DNA of 32,662 bases from Thalassospira xianhensis MCCC 1A02616 (GTDB lineage Bacteria; Pseudomonadota; Alphaproteobacteria; Rhodospirillales; Thalassospiraceae): positions 1 to 32,662 of the forward strand of contig NZ_JPWA01000046.1 in the NCBI RefSeq assembly GCF_003326475.1, in the 5' to 3' direction. Numbering within the stretch: position 1 is the stretch's first letter; each line of letters opens with the position of its first letter. A model generated the notes under the pieces. The model made no database searches. It worked only from the letters and a program-made list of their open reading frames with translations, and was not told where the DNA came from. Positions 8,518 to 17,500 of this stretch are shown piece after piece. The position numbers were made by a program, and so were the translations under genes.

Positions 8518-9042
8518 TTATTTTTTGCCCTCGCGCAAAAGCTCGTCGCGGCAATGTTGCAGGGCGCGCACGATATATTTCGCGACCATGCTGTTTGACA
8601 CGCCAAGACGCTTGGCAATTTCACTGTGCGACAAACCATCAACCCGAAACATCAGCAACGCCATGCGCGGCTTTTCTGGCAGTTTTTCCAAAGCTTTATC
8701 AAGCAGTAAAATCTGTTCGCGATCCAGCACGATGTTTTCCGGGCCGGGTTTGGGATCGTGGATCGCATCGGTATCCTCGTCCATGTCGTGATGGGCAATG
8801 ATGCGTTTTTCCCGCCTGATCCCGTCAATCGCAAGGTTCCCGGCAACCCGATAGATATAGGCACGCGGATTGTCGATCACGTCGCACTGATCGGGTGTAT
8901 CGGCAAGCCGCACATAGGTATCCTGCACGACATCGGCTGCGCGTTCATGATCCCCGCCCAGCTTTCGGGTCAGAAACCGGAAAAGCTGTTCGTAATTTTC
9001 CTGAAAGCTTGCGATCAGAACCGATGCGCTGTTGCGCGCCAT
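8518..9042 (-). CDS. FecI-type ECF RNA polymerase sigma factor
   Basis: A 174-residue ECF sigma factor. Region 2 (about residues 5-75) contains the core-binding and -10-recognising D-V-V-Q-D-T-Y-V-R-L motif; region 4 (about 115-165) contains L-P-E-K-P-R-M-A and a helix-turn-helix ending S-N-S-M-V-A-K-Y-I. This is the FecI group that transcribes a cognate TonB receptor. I chose the ATG at 9042 (M-A-R-N-S-A-S-V-L); a longer reading from 9126 begins with TTG inside the Fur-box-like palindrome and is not credible. It heads a fecI-fecR unit with the receptor downstream, so it is probably iron-repressed by Fur and activated by siderophore signalling. Confidence 0.92.
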   Translation of the reverse strand: MARNSASVLIASFQENYEQLFRFLTRKLGGDHERAADVVQDTYVRLADTPDQCDVIDNPRAYIYRVAGNLAIDGIRREKRIIAHHDMDEDTDAIHDPKPGPENIVLDREQILLLDKALEKLPEKPRMALLMFRVDGLSHSEIAKRLGVSNSMVAKYIVRALQHCRDELLREGKK

Positions 9043-9121
9043 GGTCTTGCCCAAACATGCCGTTGCCAAATGATACAGGTTCCCCTGTTCCGCCCGTGTA
9101 TTAGCAAGAACCATAACACAA

Positions 9122-9146
9122 AACAATGAGAATAATTCGCATTGTT
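9122..9146. promoter_or_regulatory. Fur-box-like palindrome upstream of fecI
   Basis: A 25-base palindrome with 11 of 12 pairs matching, arms beginning AACAATG and ending CATTGTT. Its core, 9127-9141, is TGAGAAT-A-ATTCGCA, a 7-1-7 Fur site. It lies about 80 bases before the fecI ATG, the right place for iron repression of the whole uptake unit. Confidence 0.75.
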
Positions 9147-9177
9147 AATAACTATACATACCGGTACCCCCAAAACA

Positions 9178-9211
9178 AAAGGCTGCCACCGGTTTCCCGA
9201 TAGCAGCCTTT
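9178..9211 (-). terminator. Rho-independent terminator of the queA-tgt-queF operon
   Basis: Perfect 9-base arms AAAGGCTGC and GCAGCCTTT; on the minus strand the stem runs into TTTTGTTTTG. It follows the queF stop by about 30 bases and separates the operon from the fecI promoter. Confidence 0.8.
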
Positions 9212-9242
9212 GATTTCGCAGCAATTCCGGCAGACCTGGCTA

Positions 9243-9710
9243 TTAGCCACGTCCGCGATAGGGCGCCACACCCTGATCGGGGATCCACACCCCTTCGGGG
9301 GCCGGGCCGGTCTGGTAAAACACGTCAATCGGAATGCCGCCGCGCGGATACCAGTAGCCACCAATGCGCAGCCATTTCGGATCAATCATATCGGCAATCC
9401 GTTTGCCGACCTTGACCGTGCAATCCTCGTGGAACGAGCCATGATTGCGAAACGACGTCAGAAACAGCTTCAGCGACTTGCTTTCCACCAACCAGTCACC
9501 CGGCACATAATCAATCACCAGATGCGCAAAATCCGGCTGACCGGTAATCGGGCAAAGCGATGTGAATTCCGGTGCGACAAACCGAACACAATAATCGGTT
9601 CCCGCCTGCGGGTTCTGCACCCGTTCAAGAACCGCTTCATCCGGGCTGGCGGGCTGTTCGGTGGTACCGCCCAGCATGGTCAGGTTGTCGTAAATGGTTT
9701 GATCAGCCAT
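9243..9710 (-). CDS. queF: NADPH-dependent 7-cyano-7-deazaguanine reductase QueF
   Basis: A 155-residue cytoplasmic enzyme of the short (unimodular) QueF type, reducing preQ0 to preQ1 in queuosine synthesis. Visible family features are the nucleophile Cys53 in [10 protein letters not shown], Asp60, the QueF motif E-S-K-S-L-K (76-81), and F-H-E-D (93-96) with the substrate-binding His-Glu pair. The start at 9710 gives the family length and lies four bases after the tgt stop, so it is translationally linked to tgt. It is the last gene of queA-tgt-queF and makes the base that Tgt inserts. Confidence 0.95.
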   Translation of the reverse strand: MADQTIYDNLTMLGGTTEQPASPDEAVLERVQNPQAGTDYCVRFVAPEFTSLCPITGQPDFAHLVIDYVPGDWLVESKSLKLFLTSFRNHGSFHEDCTVKVGKRIADMIDPKWLRIGGYWYPRGGIPIDVFYQTGPAPEGVWIPDQGVAPYRGRG

Positions 9711-9714
9711 GTGA

Positions 9715-10857
9715 TTAATCCTCGATGATCGGCACGGGATCAATATCCCCGCCTTCTTGGCCTGCATAAAAATCACGGGCGAACTGTTCCATGCGGCGCT
9801 GGGCAATGGCGTCCCGCATGCCGCGCATCAGGTCCTGATAATAGGCAAGGTTATGCCACGTCAGCAGAACCGCCCCCAAAATCTCGCCCGCCTTGATCAG
9901 GTGATGCAGATAGGCGCGCGAATATTTCGTGCAGGCCGGGCAATTGCACTGATCGTCAAGCGGACGGTCATCATCGCGATGACGGCCGTTTTTAAGGTTC
10001 AGCGTCCCGCGATGGGTAAAGGCCTGCGCATTGCGGCCCGAACGGGTCGGCAAAACGCAATCGAACTGATCAATCCCGCGCATCACCGCACCGACAAGGT
10101 CAGATGGCTTGCCAACCCCCATCAGGTAACGGGGCTTGTTGGCCGGCAGCATATCGACACAGAAATCAAGTGTATCGAACATGATCTGCTGGCCCTCGCC
10201 AACCGCAAGACCGCCCACCGAATGCCCCGGAAGGTCAAGCTCGGCCAGTTTTTCGGAACTTTCGCGCCGCAGGTTTTCAAAAACACTGCCCTGCTGAATG
10301 CCATAAAGCGCGTAGCCTTCGCGTTCGACAAACGCATCCTTGGACCGTTTTGCCCAACGCATCGACATGCGCATGGACTCTGCGGCCTGCTGCTCGGTCG
10401 CCGGGAACGGGGTGCATTCGTCAAACGCCATGGTGATGGTCGATCCCAGCAGATGCTGGATTTCCATCGACCGTTCCGGCGACAGCGCAAATTTGCGCCC
10501 GTCGATATGGCTTTTGAACGTAACACCATCTTCGGTAATCTTGCGCAGCTTGGACAGTGACATCACCTGATACCCGCCGCTATCGGTCAGGATCGGCTTG
10601 TCCCAATTCATGAACTTGTGCAAACCGCCAAGGCGTGCAATGCGTTCCGCACCGGGGCGCAGCATCAGGTGATATGTATTGCCCAAAAGGATTTGCGCGC
10701 CGGTATCGGCAACGTTTTCCGGCAGCATGCCCTTGACCGTGGCGGCCGTGCCAACCGGCATGAAGGCCGGGGTATCGATCACGCCGTGGGCGGTATGAAT
10801 GCGGCCAAGACGGGCCTTGCCGTCGGTCGCCAGAAGTTCATAACGGAATTCAGTCAT
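9715..10857 (-). CDS. tgt: tRNA-guanine transglycosylase Tgt
   Basis: A 380-residue enzyme that exchanges guanine 34 for preQ1 in tRNAs with GUN anticodons. The T-D-S-G-G-Y-Q-V motif holds Asp92, the general acid/base; [12 protein letters not shown] holds Asp266, the nucleophile. Zinc ligands are Cys304, Cys306, Cys309 and His335 (C-x-C-x2-C-x25-H). The start ATG shares its A with the queA stop (TGATG), and queF begins four bases after the tgt stop, so all three form one tightly coupled message. Confidence 0.97.
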   Translation of the reverse strand: MTEFRYELLATDGKARLGRIHTAHGVIDTPAFMPVGTAATVKGMLPENVADTGAQILLGNTYHLMLRPGAERIARLGGLHKFMNWDKPILTDSGGYQVMSLSKLRKITEDGVTFKSHIDGRKFALSPERSMEIQHLLGSTITMAFDECTPFPATEQQAAESMRMSMRWAKRSKDAFVEREGYALYGIQQGSVFENLRRESSEKLAELDLPGHSVGGLAVGEGQQIMFDTLDFCVDMLPANKPRYLMGVGKPSDLVGAVMRGIDQFDCVLPTRSGRNAQAFTHRGTLNLKNGRHRDDDRPLDDQCNCPACTKYSRAYLHHLIKAGEILGAVLLTWHNLAYYQDLMRGMRDAIAQRRMEQFARDFYAGQEGGDIDPVPIIED

Positions 10858-11906
10858 CAGCTTTTTTCAATCTTGCTGGCGCATTCAAGCAGGCTGCAAT
10901 CGCCATAGGAATAGAAACGGTATCTGTTTTCAATCGCGTGGCCATAGGCCGCTTTCATGCGATCAAACCCGGCAAAGGCCGATACCAGCATGAAAAGCGT
11001 CGACCGCGGCAGATGGAAGTTGGTCAGCAGCATATCAACCGCCCGGAATTTATAGCCCGGCGTGATAAAGATGTCGGTTTCGTTCTCGAACGGTTCAACC
11101 ACCCCGTCTTCACGCGCCGCACTTTCAAGCAGCCGAAGCGACGTGGTGCCCACCGCAATCACCCGCCCGCCCTTGGCGCGCGCTTCGTTGATCAGGTTCG
11201 CGATCTCGGGCGATATGCTGCCCCATTCGGCATGCATTTTGTGATCGTCGGTATCATCGACCTTGACCGGCAAAAACGTACCCGCCCCGACATGAAGCGT
11301 GATCGTGCGGCGCTCGATACCGCGGGCATCAATTGCTGCCAGCAATTCCGGGGTAAAGTGCAAACCCGCCGTGGGGGCGGCCACCGCACCATCATGCTGG
11401 GCGAAAATCGTCTGATAATCTGATCGGTCCTGATCATCCCCGCCCTTGTCGCGCCGGATATAGGGCGGCAACGGCATCACGCCATATTTTTCAAGGGCTG
11501 CAATCAGATCGGCACCGGCAACGTTAAACCGCAGCAACACCTCGCCGCCGTCTTTCTTTTCCATGACTTCGGCTTCGAAATCATCGGCGACCCTGAAGGT
11601 TTCGCCAACGCGCAGCTTCTTGGCCGGTTTGGCAAAGGCGCGCCATTGTGCAAGACCTTCCTGCTTGTGCAGGGTCACTTCAATGCCTGCATCCCCGCGC
11701 TTGCCAAACAGGCGGGCCGGGATCACGCGCGTATCATTGGAAATCAGAAGGTCGCCGGGCTGCAGGATATCGGGCAGTTCGCGAACGATGCGGTCGTGCG
11801 TTTCCCCGCCCGTCAGATCAAGCATACGGGCACTGTCACGCGGATTGGCCGGATGTTCGGCAATACACTCACGCGGCAGATCGAAATCGAACAGATCGAC
11901 TTTCAT
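10857..11906 (-). CDS. queA: S-adenosylmethionine:tRNA ribosyltransferase-isomerase QueA
   Basis: A 349-residue enzyme that transfers and isomerises the ribosyl part of S-adenosylmethionine onto preQ1-tRNA, making epoxyqueuosine. Characteristic blocks are D-F-D-L-P at 7-11, [37 protein letters not shown] and F-H-L-P-R-S-T-L near the end. It is full length and heads the queA-tgt-queF operon, overlapping tgt by one base. QueA's product is the substrate of QueG, encoded 5 kb away. Its promoter must lie in the 100 bases before 11906, where the transporter terminator also sits. Confidence 0.97.
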   Translation of the reverse strand: MKVDLFDFDLPRECIAEHPANPRDSARMLDLTGGETHDRIVRELPDILQPGDLLISNDTRVIPARLFGKRGDAGIEVTLHKQEGLAQWRAFAKPAKKLRVGETFRVADDFEAEVMEKKDGGEVLLRFNVAGADLIAALEKYGVMPLPPYIRRDKGGDDQDRSDYQTIFAQHDGAVAAPTAGLHFTPELLAAIDARGIERRTITLHVGAGTFLPVKVDDTDDHKMHAEWGSISPEIANLINEARAKGGRVIAVGTTSLRLLESAAREDGVVEPFENETDIFITPGYKFRAVDMLLTNFHLPRSTLFMLVSAFAGFDRMKAAYGHAIENRYRFYSYGDCSLLECASKIEKS

Positions 11907-11929
11907 CGGAAAAACAAAACCTGCAATTA

Positions 11930-11964
11930 TCAGAAAAAATCAGAGGGGCGCTTTATACCGCCCC
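11930..11964 (-). terminator. Rho-independent terminator of the queuosine-precursor transporter gene
   Basis: Arms GGGGCG and CGCCCC with an 8-base loop; read on the minus strand the stem is followed by TCTGATTTTTTCT. It lies after the transporter stop, so the transporter is a separate unit from queA although same-stranded. Confidence 0.7.
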
Positions 11965-12009
11965 CCTTTGCAAAACCTCAAGGCATCGCGTCGGAATATC
12001 AGCCCTGCA

Positions 12010-12555
12010 TCAACCTTGCACCGGCTCGGCATTCATCCGCGGGGTAATGATCGTCATCAGCAAACGGAACGGCGCCAGACAGGTCAGCGCCATGATCACC
12101 TTGGCGGTGAAATCGCCCATCGCCCATGTCTGCCAAGGAAGCCCGGTGCCAACAAACGCAATGGAAAAGAACAGCGCGGTATCCACCGCCGACCCGATCC
12201 CCGATGAGATCAGCGGTGCCTTCCACCAGGTCGCCCGGCGCAGCTTGTCAAACACCGTCACGTCAAGCATCTGCGCAATCAGGAACGCCGTGCCCGATGC
12301 AATCGCAATGCGCGTATCCGCCACGATCAGCGACAGGACAACCGCAATCGCAAAACCGGCCAGAACGACAAGGCGTGCTGCCGCCGCCCCGCGTGCGCGG
12401 TTGGTCAGATCGGTAACCAGAAACGCGACCGGATAGGTAAACGCCCCATAAGTCAGCCAGTCGGCCAAAACGCCCGGCAGCGGATATTCAACCAGAATGT
12501 TCGATGCAACAACCGTCACGGCCATTGCCAGAACGCCAATAATGATGGCTTTCAT
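12010..12555 (-). CDS. yhhQ: YhhQ/VUT-family queuosine precursor transporter
   Basis: A 181-residue inner-membrane protein with about six membrane helices and the family's conserved short polar blocks: T-Y-G-A-F-T-Y-P-V-A-F-L-V-T-D-L-T-N, A-F-L-I-A-Q-M-L-D-V, S-S-G-I-G-S-A-V-D-T. E. coli YhhQ imports preQ0 and preQ1. The ATG at 12555 is chosen because AAGGA lies nine bases before it and the protein opens directly into the first helix; a longer frame from 12645 begins with an unrelated basic stretch. Lying just upstream of queA on the same strand and near queF, tgt and queG supports a queuosine role. Having QueF suggests that imported preQ0 can be used. Substrate preference is inferred. Confidence 0.88.
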   Translation of the reverse strand: MKAIIIGVLAMAVTVVASNILVEYPLPGVLADWLTYGAFTYPVAFLVTDLTNRARGAAAARLVVLAGFAIAVVLSLIVADTRIAIASGTAFLIAQMLDVTVFDKLRRATWWKAPLISSGIGSAVDTALFFSIAFVGTGLPWQTWAMGDFTAKVIMALTCLAPFRLLMTIITPRMNAEPVQG

Positions 12556-12670
12556 CGTTTTTTCCTTAACCAAAATCCTGACCAAAAGCAGAACGCACGC
12601 ATAAGAAATCTCGCGGCCCACTTTGATTGGGCGACGATTCGGCACGGGTTTGATTCAAATTATGTCGCGG

Positions 12671-12699
12671 TAATTACGCTTGGAGGCCCCAAGCGTCAA
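12671..12699 (-). promoter_or_regulatory. Promoter of the queuosine-precursor transporter with a dyad in its spacer
   Basis: On the minus strand TTGACG (12699-12694) and TAATTA (12676-12671) are 17 bases apart, a good sigma-70 promoter. A 19-base dyad, CGCTTGG-GGCCT-CCAAGCG (12695-12677), fills the spacer exactly. An operator there would block or twist the promoter. The resulting leader would be about 110 bases; I see no known preQ1 riboswitch consensus in it. Confidence 0.6.
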
Positions 12700-12701
12700 G
12701 G

Positions 12702-12732
12702 AAAAACGGCGGCCAGACAAAGCCTGACCGCC
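12702..12732 (-). terminator. Rho-independent terminator of the PiT transporter gene
   Basis: On the minus strand GGCGGTCAG pairs with CTGGCCGCC (one G-T pair) and is followed by GTTTTTCC. It sits immediately before the transporter promoter, back to back with its -35 box. Confidence 0.8.
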
Positions 12733-12816
12733 GCTGCAGATCGCCACAAGCTGCTCCGGGGAAAAGGAGGAGCACCGTGCCGCGAAACGTCAATTCTGCG
12801 CTTAATTCCGGCGGAA

Positions 12817-14346
12817 TTAAAGCATGATCCCGCGAATGGTGAAAAACAGCAACGCGCCAAGGAACGCCCCGGCCGGAACCGTGATCACCCAAGCGGTCGC
12901 AATCGTCACCGCATAACGCCGACGCACCAGCAACCGCTTGCGCAGTTTCTTCTCGGCCTTTTCGGCCTGTGCCGGGTCAAGCTGACGCAGGGCTTCGATA
13001 TGCTGTTTCTGTTCGTCGGTTTCGGCATCTTCGCCAACCAGCATCGGCGCATTGTCAACCCGGCGACGATGGCTCAGCGTTTCACGCAGGAAACCGACAC
13101 CAAACACCGCACCGACCGCGATATGGGTCGAACTGACCGGAAGCCCCAGCGCGGACGCCACAATCACCGTCAAAGCCGCCGAAAGCGCCACGGTATAGGC
13201 CCGGATCGGATCAAGCTTGGTGATCTTCGATCCGACCGTCTTGATCAGTTTCGGCCCGAACAGGATCAGCCCCGCCGAAATGCCAATCGCACCGATCACC
13301 ATCACCCAGATCGGGATCGGAGCCGATGTGACGATCTCGCCGCTATCAACACCCGAAACAATGGCGGCTAGCGGACCAATGGCATTCGCCACATCGTTTG
13401 ACCCATGCGCGAACGACAGAAGGGCGGCCGACACGATCAGCGGAATGCGAAACAACGATGCGATTTCCTTGCGCCGCCCGGTCATGCTGCGCGATGCCCG
13501 CAGGACCACCTTGCGCACCGGCAAAACAGTCACGAAAAACGCGCCAATGCCAATTACAACAACCTGCCAGGTCTCGGTTTTCCAGACCTTCGATATCCCC
13601 TTCATCATCAGATACATGGTGAAGGCCGATACCATCACACCAACCAGGATCGGCACCCATTTGCGGGCCGCTTCGACACGGTTGTCGGTATAAAGAATTC
13701 TGAACTTGATAAAGGCAAGGAACCCGGCGGCAATCACCCCGCCCAGAACCGGTGAAATCACCCAGCTTGCGGCAATCGTTCCCATGGTCGGCCAATTGAC
13801 GGCATCAATACCGACGGCTGCCATACCGGCCCCCATCACGCCACCAACGATGGAATGGGTGGTCGAAACCGGCGCGCCAAGCCATGTGGCAAGGTTCAGC
13901 CAAAGGGCCGCCGCCAGAAGGGCCGCCATCATCGCCCAGACAAAGGTCTGCGCGTCGGGCATCTGCGTCGGGTCGATAATGCCGTTCTTGATCGTGCCAA
14001 CAACATCGCCACCGGCGATAATCGCCCCGGCCGCCTCGAACACGGCTGCAATCAAAAGGGCGCCAACCATGGTCAGCGCCTTTGAACCAACAGCGGGGCC
14101 AACATTGTTGGCCACATCATTTGCACCGATATTCAGTGCCATGTAACCGCCGATCACTGCGGCGGCGATCAGAAATCCACTTTGCGGCAGGCCACCCATG
14201 TGAAAGGCGACAAACGCGCTGCACGCCAAAAGAAAGACAAGCGCAAGTCCGAGCTTCGCACTCAGGGAGGCAGTCTCACCGGCACCCGCATCCATGCGGC
14301 GCTGCCATTTGAGATCCTTATCCAGAGCGGTTTTCTTTGCGACCAT
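12817..14346 (-). CDS. PiT-family inorganic phosphate transporter
   Basis: A 509-residue inner-membrane protein with about ten or more helices. The two inverted halves carry the PiT signatures G-A-N-D-V-A-N-N (74-81) and G-S-N-D-V-A-N-A (about 325), each followed by a P-V-S-S/T-T-H motif. The family moves phosphate with protons or sodium, often as a metal-phosphate complex. A charged, Glu/Lys-rich cytoplasmic loop lies near residues 440-475 before the last helices. The start ATG at 14346 (M-V-A-K-K) is preferred to the TTG two codons upstream; the SD is weak. No partner pit accessory gene (DUF47) is adjacent. Confidence 0.93.
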   Translation of the reverse strand: MVAKKTALDKDLKWQRRMDAGAGETASLSAKLGLALVFLLACSAFVAFHMGGLPQSGFLIAAAVIGGYMALNIGANDVANNVGPAVGSKALTMVGALLIAAVFEAAGAIIAGGDVVGTIKNGIIDPTQMPDAQTFVWAMMAALLAAALWLNLATWLGAPVSTTHSIVGGVMGAGMAAVGIDAVNWPTMGTIAASWVISPVLGGVIAAGFLAFIKFRILYTDNRVEAARKWVPILVGVMVSAFTMYLMMKGISKVWKTETWQVVVIGIGAFFVTVLPVRKVVLRASRSMTGRRKEIASLFRIPLIVSAALLSFAHGSNDVANAIGPLAAIVSGVDSGEIVTSAPIPIWVMVIGAIGISAGLILFGPKLIKTVGSKITKLDPIRAYTVALSAALTVIVASALGLPVSSTHIAVGAVFGVGFLRETLSHRRRVDNAPMLVGEDAETDEQKQHIEALRQLDPAQAEKAEKKLRKRLLVRRRYAVTIATAWVITVPAGAFLGALLFFTIRGIML

Positions 14347-14462
14347 GATCAACCGTTACTAAAAAGGGAATCGACGCGCGGATCATGTCGAAGCAAACCC
14401 GGTTTGTTAAGGTTTTTTTGCCTTTTCATGACAGCCATGTCCCGCAGCTACCCTCAAAACAG

Positions 14463-14493
14463 CAAAACGGCCCCGCATTGCAGGGCCGTTTCG
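14463..14493 (-). terminator. Rho-independent terminator of the AsmA-family gene
   Basis: Perfect 9-base arms AAACGGCCC and GGGCCGTTT with a 9-base loop; on the minus strand the stem ends in GTTTTGC. It lies about 25 bases after the AsmA stop codon. Confidence 0.75.
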
Positions 14494-14516
14494 TCATTTG
14501 GAAGCGTGTCAGAAAA

Positions 14517-17500
14517 TCACCGACCGAACTGGTTCAAAAGCCCTTTCAGGACATCCTTTGCCGCGTCCTTGCCCGAACTTCCCGATCCGCTATCGGATGA
14601 ACCACTGCCGCCCAGTGCCTTATCAAGGATGTTATCCAGAACCTTGATCGCGACCTTGTCCATGCGGCCCGTAATCGCCGGGTTGCTGATATTGCCCTTG
14701 GCATAAACGCTGAACGGCGGCAGTTCTTCGATTTTCTCGGAAAAATCGAAATCGGCCTGTGTATCCATCTGCCATTTCGGCAGATCAAGGGTCGCATCGG
14801 CGTCCGCCGTGCCAACGCGCGAAGTGGCTTCGACACGGGTGGTTTTGGCAATCCCGTTGGTGATGGCGATATCGGCTTCAAGGCTCTGAACCAGATCGTT
14901 GTTACCGACCCCTTCAACCACCATCGCCTGCGGTCCCTGCTGCAACAATGCCTGAATGTTCAGCTTCGGATCAGCAGACCGTTTATCGGCATTGCTGAAC
15001 CGGACATTATTGAGAACAAGGTTGGCCGTCCCGTTCAGGGCACTGACCAGCTTGCGCGATGTATTGCCCGATGCGGTGACATCAAATTTCGTCGCCGCCC
15101 CGCCGATCACCGTGTCATTGGCAACCCGGATCGGCGTCAGTTTTTCGATATCCGCCCCGTCAAGATTGCCCTTCAGTGCCAGTTTCGGCGTATCGGAATT
15201 GCGCGCATCAAACGTGCCATCAATCGACAAATCCCCATCGCCCAGAAGGCCGGTGAATTTCTGAATGGTCAGAAGCCCGGTCACAAGCGTTGCCTTCAAA
15301 TCCGGCTTCACAAGGCTGTAGGTATCGAAATCAAGCTGATCAAGCGCCAGCGAAATATCCGCATCAATTGAGCGCAGGGCCGATACATCAATCACCGTAT
15401 CATCCCACGGCGTACCGTCACGGGCATCAACAGTGGTAGCCTTCATCGTAGTCGGCATATTGAAAGCCGCCCGGCGCGCACCGCTGCCGCCTTCGGGCAT
15501 CAGACCGGCACGTTTGGCTGCCGGCACGAACGGATCGACATTCAGCGTCCCACCCGAAAGCGCAACAGAAAGCTTGGGCTGTACGCCGCTGGCGTCAAAA
15601 TCGACATCGCCTTTGGTTTCAAACGGACCGATGCCGAACTTCGCGATATCAAGTGCGATATTCTTGGCATTGCCCTTGATCGTGCTGTCCACAACCAGAC
15701 GCCCCAGATTGCCCGACGGCTCATAAGTCGGTGCCAGCAAAGGCAAGACACGGTTCAGGCTCGATGCCTGCATCGCAAGTGTGCCATCAATGCCCGGTGT
15801 CGCGCCGAACAGGTCCTGCAACACCCCGGTCAATGCCACCTGCATCAACGGGTTGGATACATCAAGATCAAGGTTCGGGCCGGTCACCGGACCATTCAGC
15901 CCGACATTGGCCTGAATGCTTTTATATTCGCTTGCCGGTGCCGGAAGCGTAATGCCGGTCAGCTTCGCCACCGGCTCCAGCGTCTTGGCCGTGACCTTAA
16001 GCTTAACCCCCTCGAATGCCGGAACGGCAATATCACCACGGAACACCCCGCTGGCACTGGCCGACAGACCAACCGCATCCGCCACCGCAAAATTATTCAG
16101 TTTGATCTGCGAACCGGTCAGGCTGCCATCAATCGAAATACCCTTGATCGACACGCCCGATGAAATGATTTCATCCGCCGCCAGCCGATAATTGGCCGCG
16201 ATCCCGTCAAGTGGTGCCAACGCATCCTTGATGGTTCTGACCATGGCATCGCCGCCCGCCGCCGGCCCCGAAGAGGCCGCACTGTCCGAACCACCCGACG
16301 CCGAACCAGAACCGGACGCCGCCGAATCAGAGGTCGTCGCACCTGACGCCGCATCACCATTGCCACCTGCCGGGGCAGCGCTGATATACTGATCCAGATT
16401 GATGCGATCCAATTTCAGACCAATCCCAAGTGCCGGAAGCCCTTCGCCGCTAAGATTGGCGACAATCGCACCGCGAATGGCCGTATCATCGATCCGCATA
16501 TCCAGATCGGAAATATCAAGCTTGTCGGTTGTCCCCTTGATTCCGCCGGTCAACGAGAAACGGCGCAGACGGTCCGCACGGATGCCATCAACATCCGCCC
16601 CAAGCCAGCGCGCAACCGCACGAATATTTTCCGATGCCACCTCATAGGAAAGCGCCGCGCTCGGCTTCGGACCTTCGCCCGAAATGCTGCCAAACACCGA
16701 GAAGTCGGTTCCGCCCGGCAAACCGGCCGAAACTTCGTTCAATGTGATCTTGCTATTGGCAATCGCGGCATTGATCCGCGCATTGTGAACCGGCGTCTGA
16801 TTGTAAATCAGGGTTTCAACTTCGAAATCGATCGACGCGGTCAGATCGGCCGGGATCATCGGTCCATTGGCCGCACCCGATTTCTTGCCACCCTGTGACG
16901 GGATGGATTGTCCACCGGTATCACCCGCCGATCCATTTTCCGGGGTCGCCGTGCCGCTGCCACCCGTACTGCCCGCAGCGGTGTCCGGATTGGCACCCTC
17001 GCCCATATGGGTCAGGACAAGGATTGAATCGAGGTCAAGCTGATTGAAACGAAGCGCCACATCGGCCTTCATTTTCGGGTCCTGATCAATGGCAATCGCC
17101 CCGGAACCACGGGTTTCGCCAAAGCGGATCGACAGGTCATTGACCGTCACCGATTTGGCATTGGCGGCAACCTGCCCGCCCAGATTGAACGGCTTGGCCG
17201 CGATATCAGGGATATCGGCACCTTCACCCGCAATCCGAAGGGCCGCTTCGCGCAGATCATCGAACTTGCCGTCAATCTGGCCGTTAAAGCCCGGATATTC
17301 TGCCGACAGGTCAACCTGACCGCTGACATTGATCCCGCCATCGACCTTGTCGATACCGATCTGCATGCCAATCGGGAACGGGCCGGTCTGGCTGATTTCA
17401 CCGACATTGAAATTGAATGTCAGCGGAATCCCGCGATAGAAAACATACCCCTCGCCCTCGGCCGGGCCACTCAGGCTATCGGCCGACACGCCAAGGGTCA

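Noticed and set aside
12556..12670. A preQ1 riboswitch in the transporter leader
   Set aside because: The leader has only a short GCCCA/TGGGC hairpin and lacks the A-rich pseudoknot strand of preQ1 classes.
14428..14434. A Pho-box half-site (CTGTCAT on the minus strand) before the PiT gene
   Set aside because: No second half-site at the required 11-base period.
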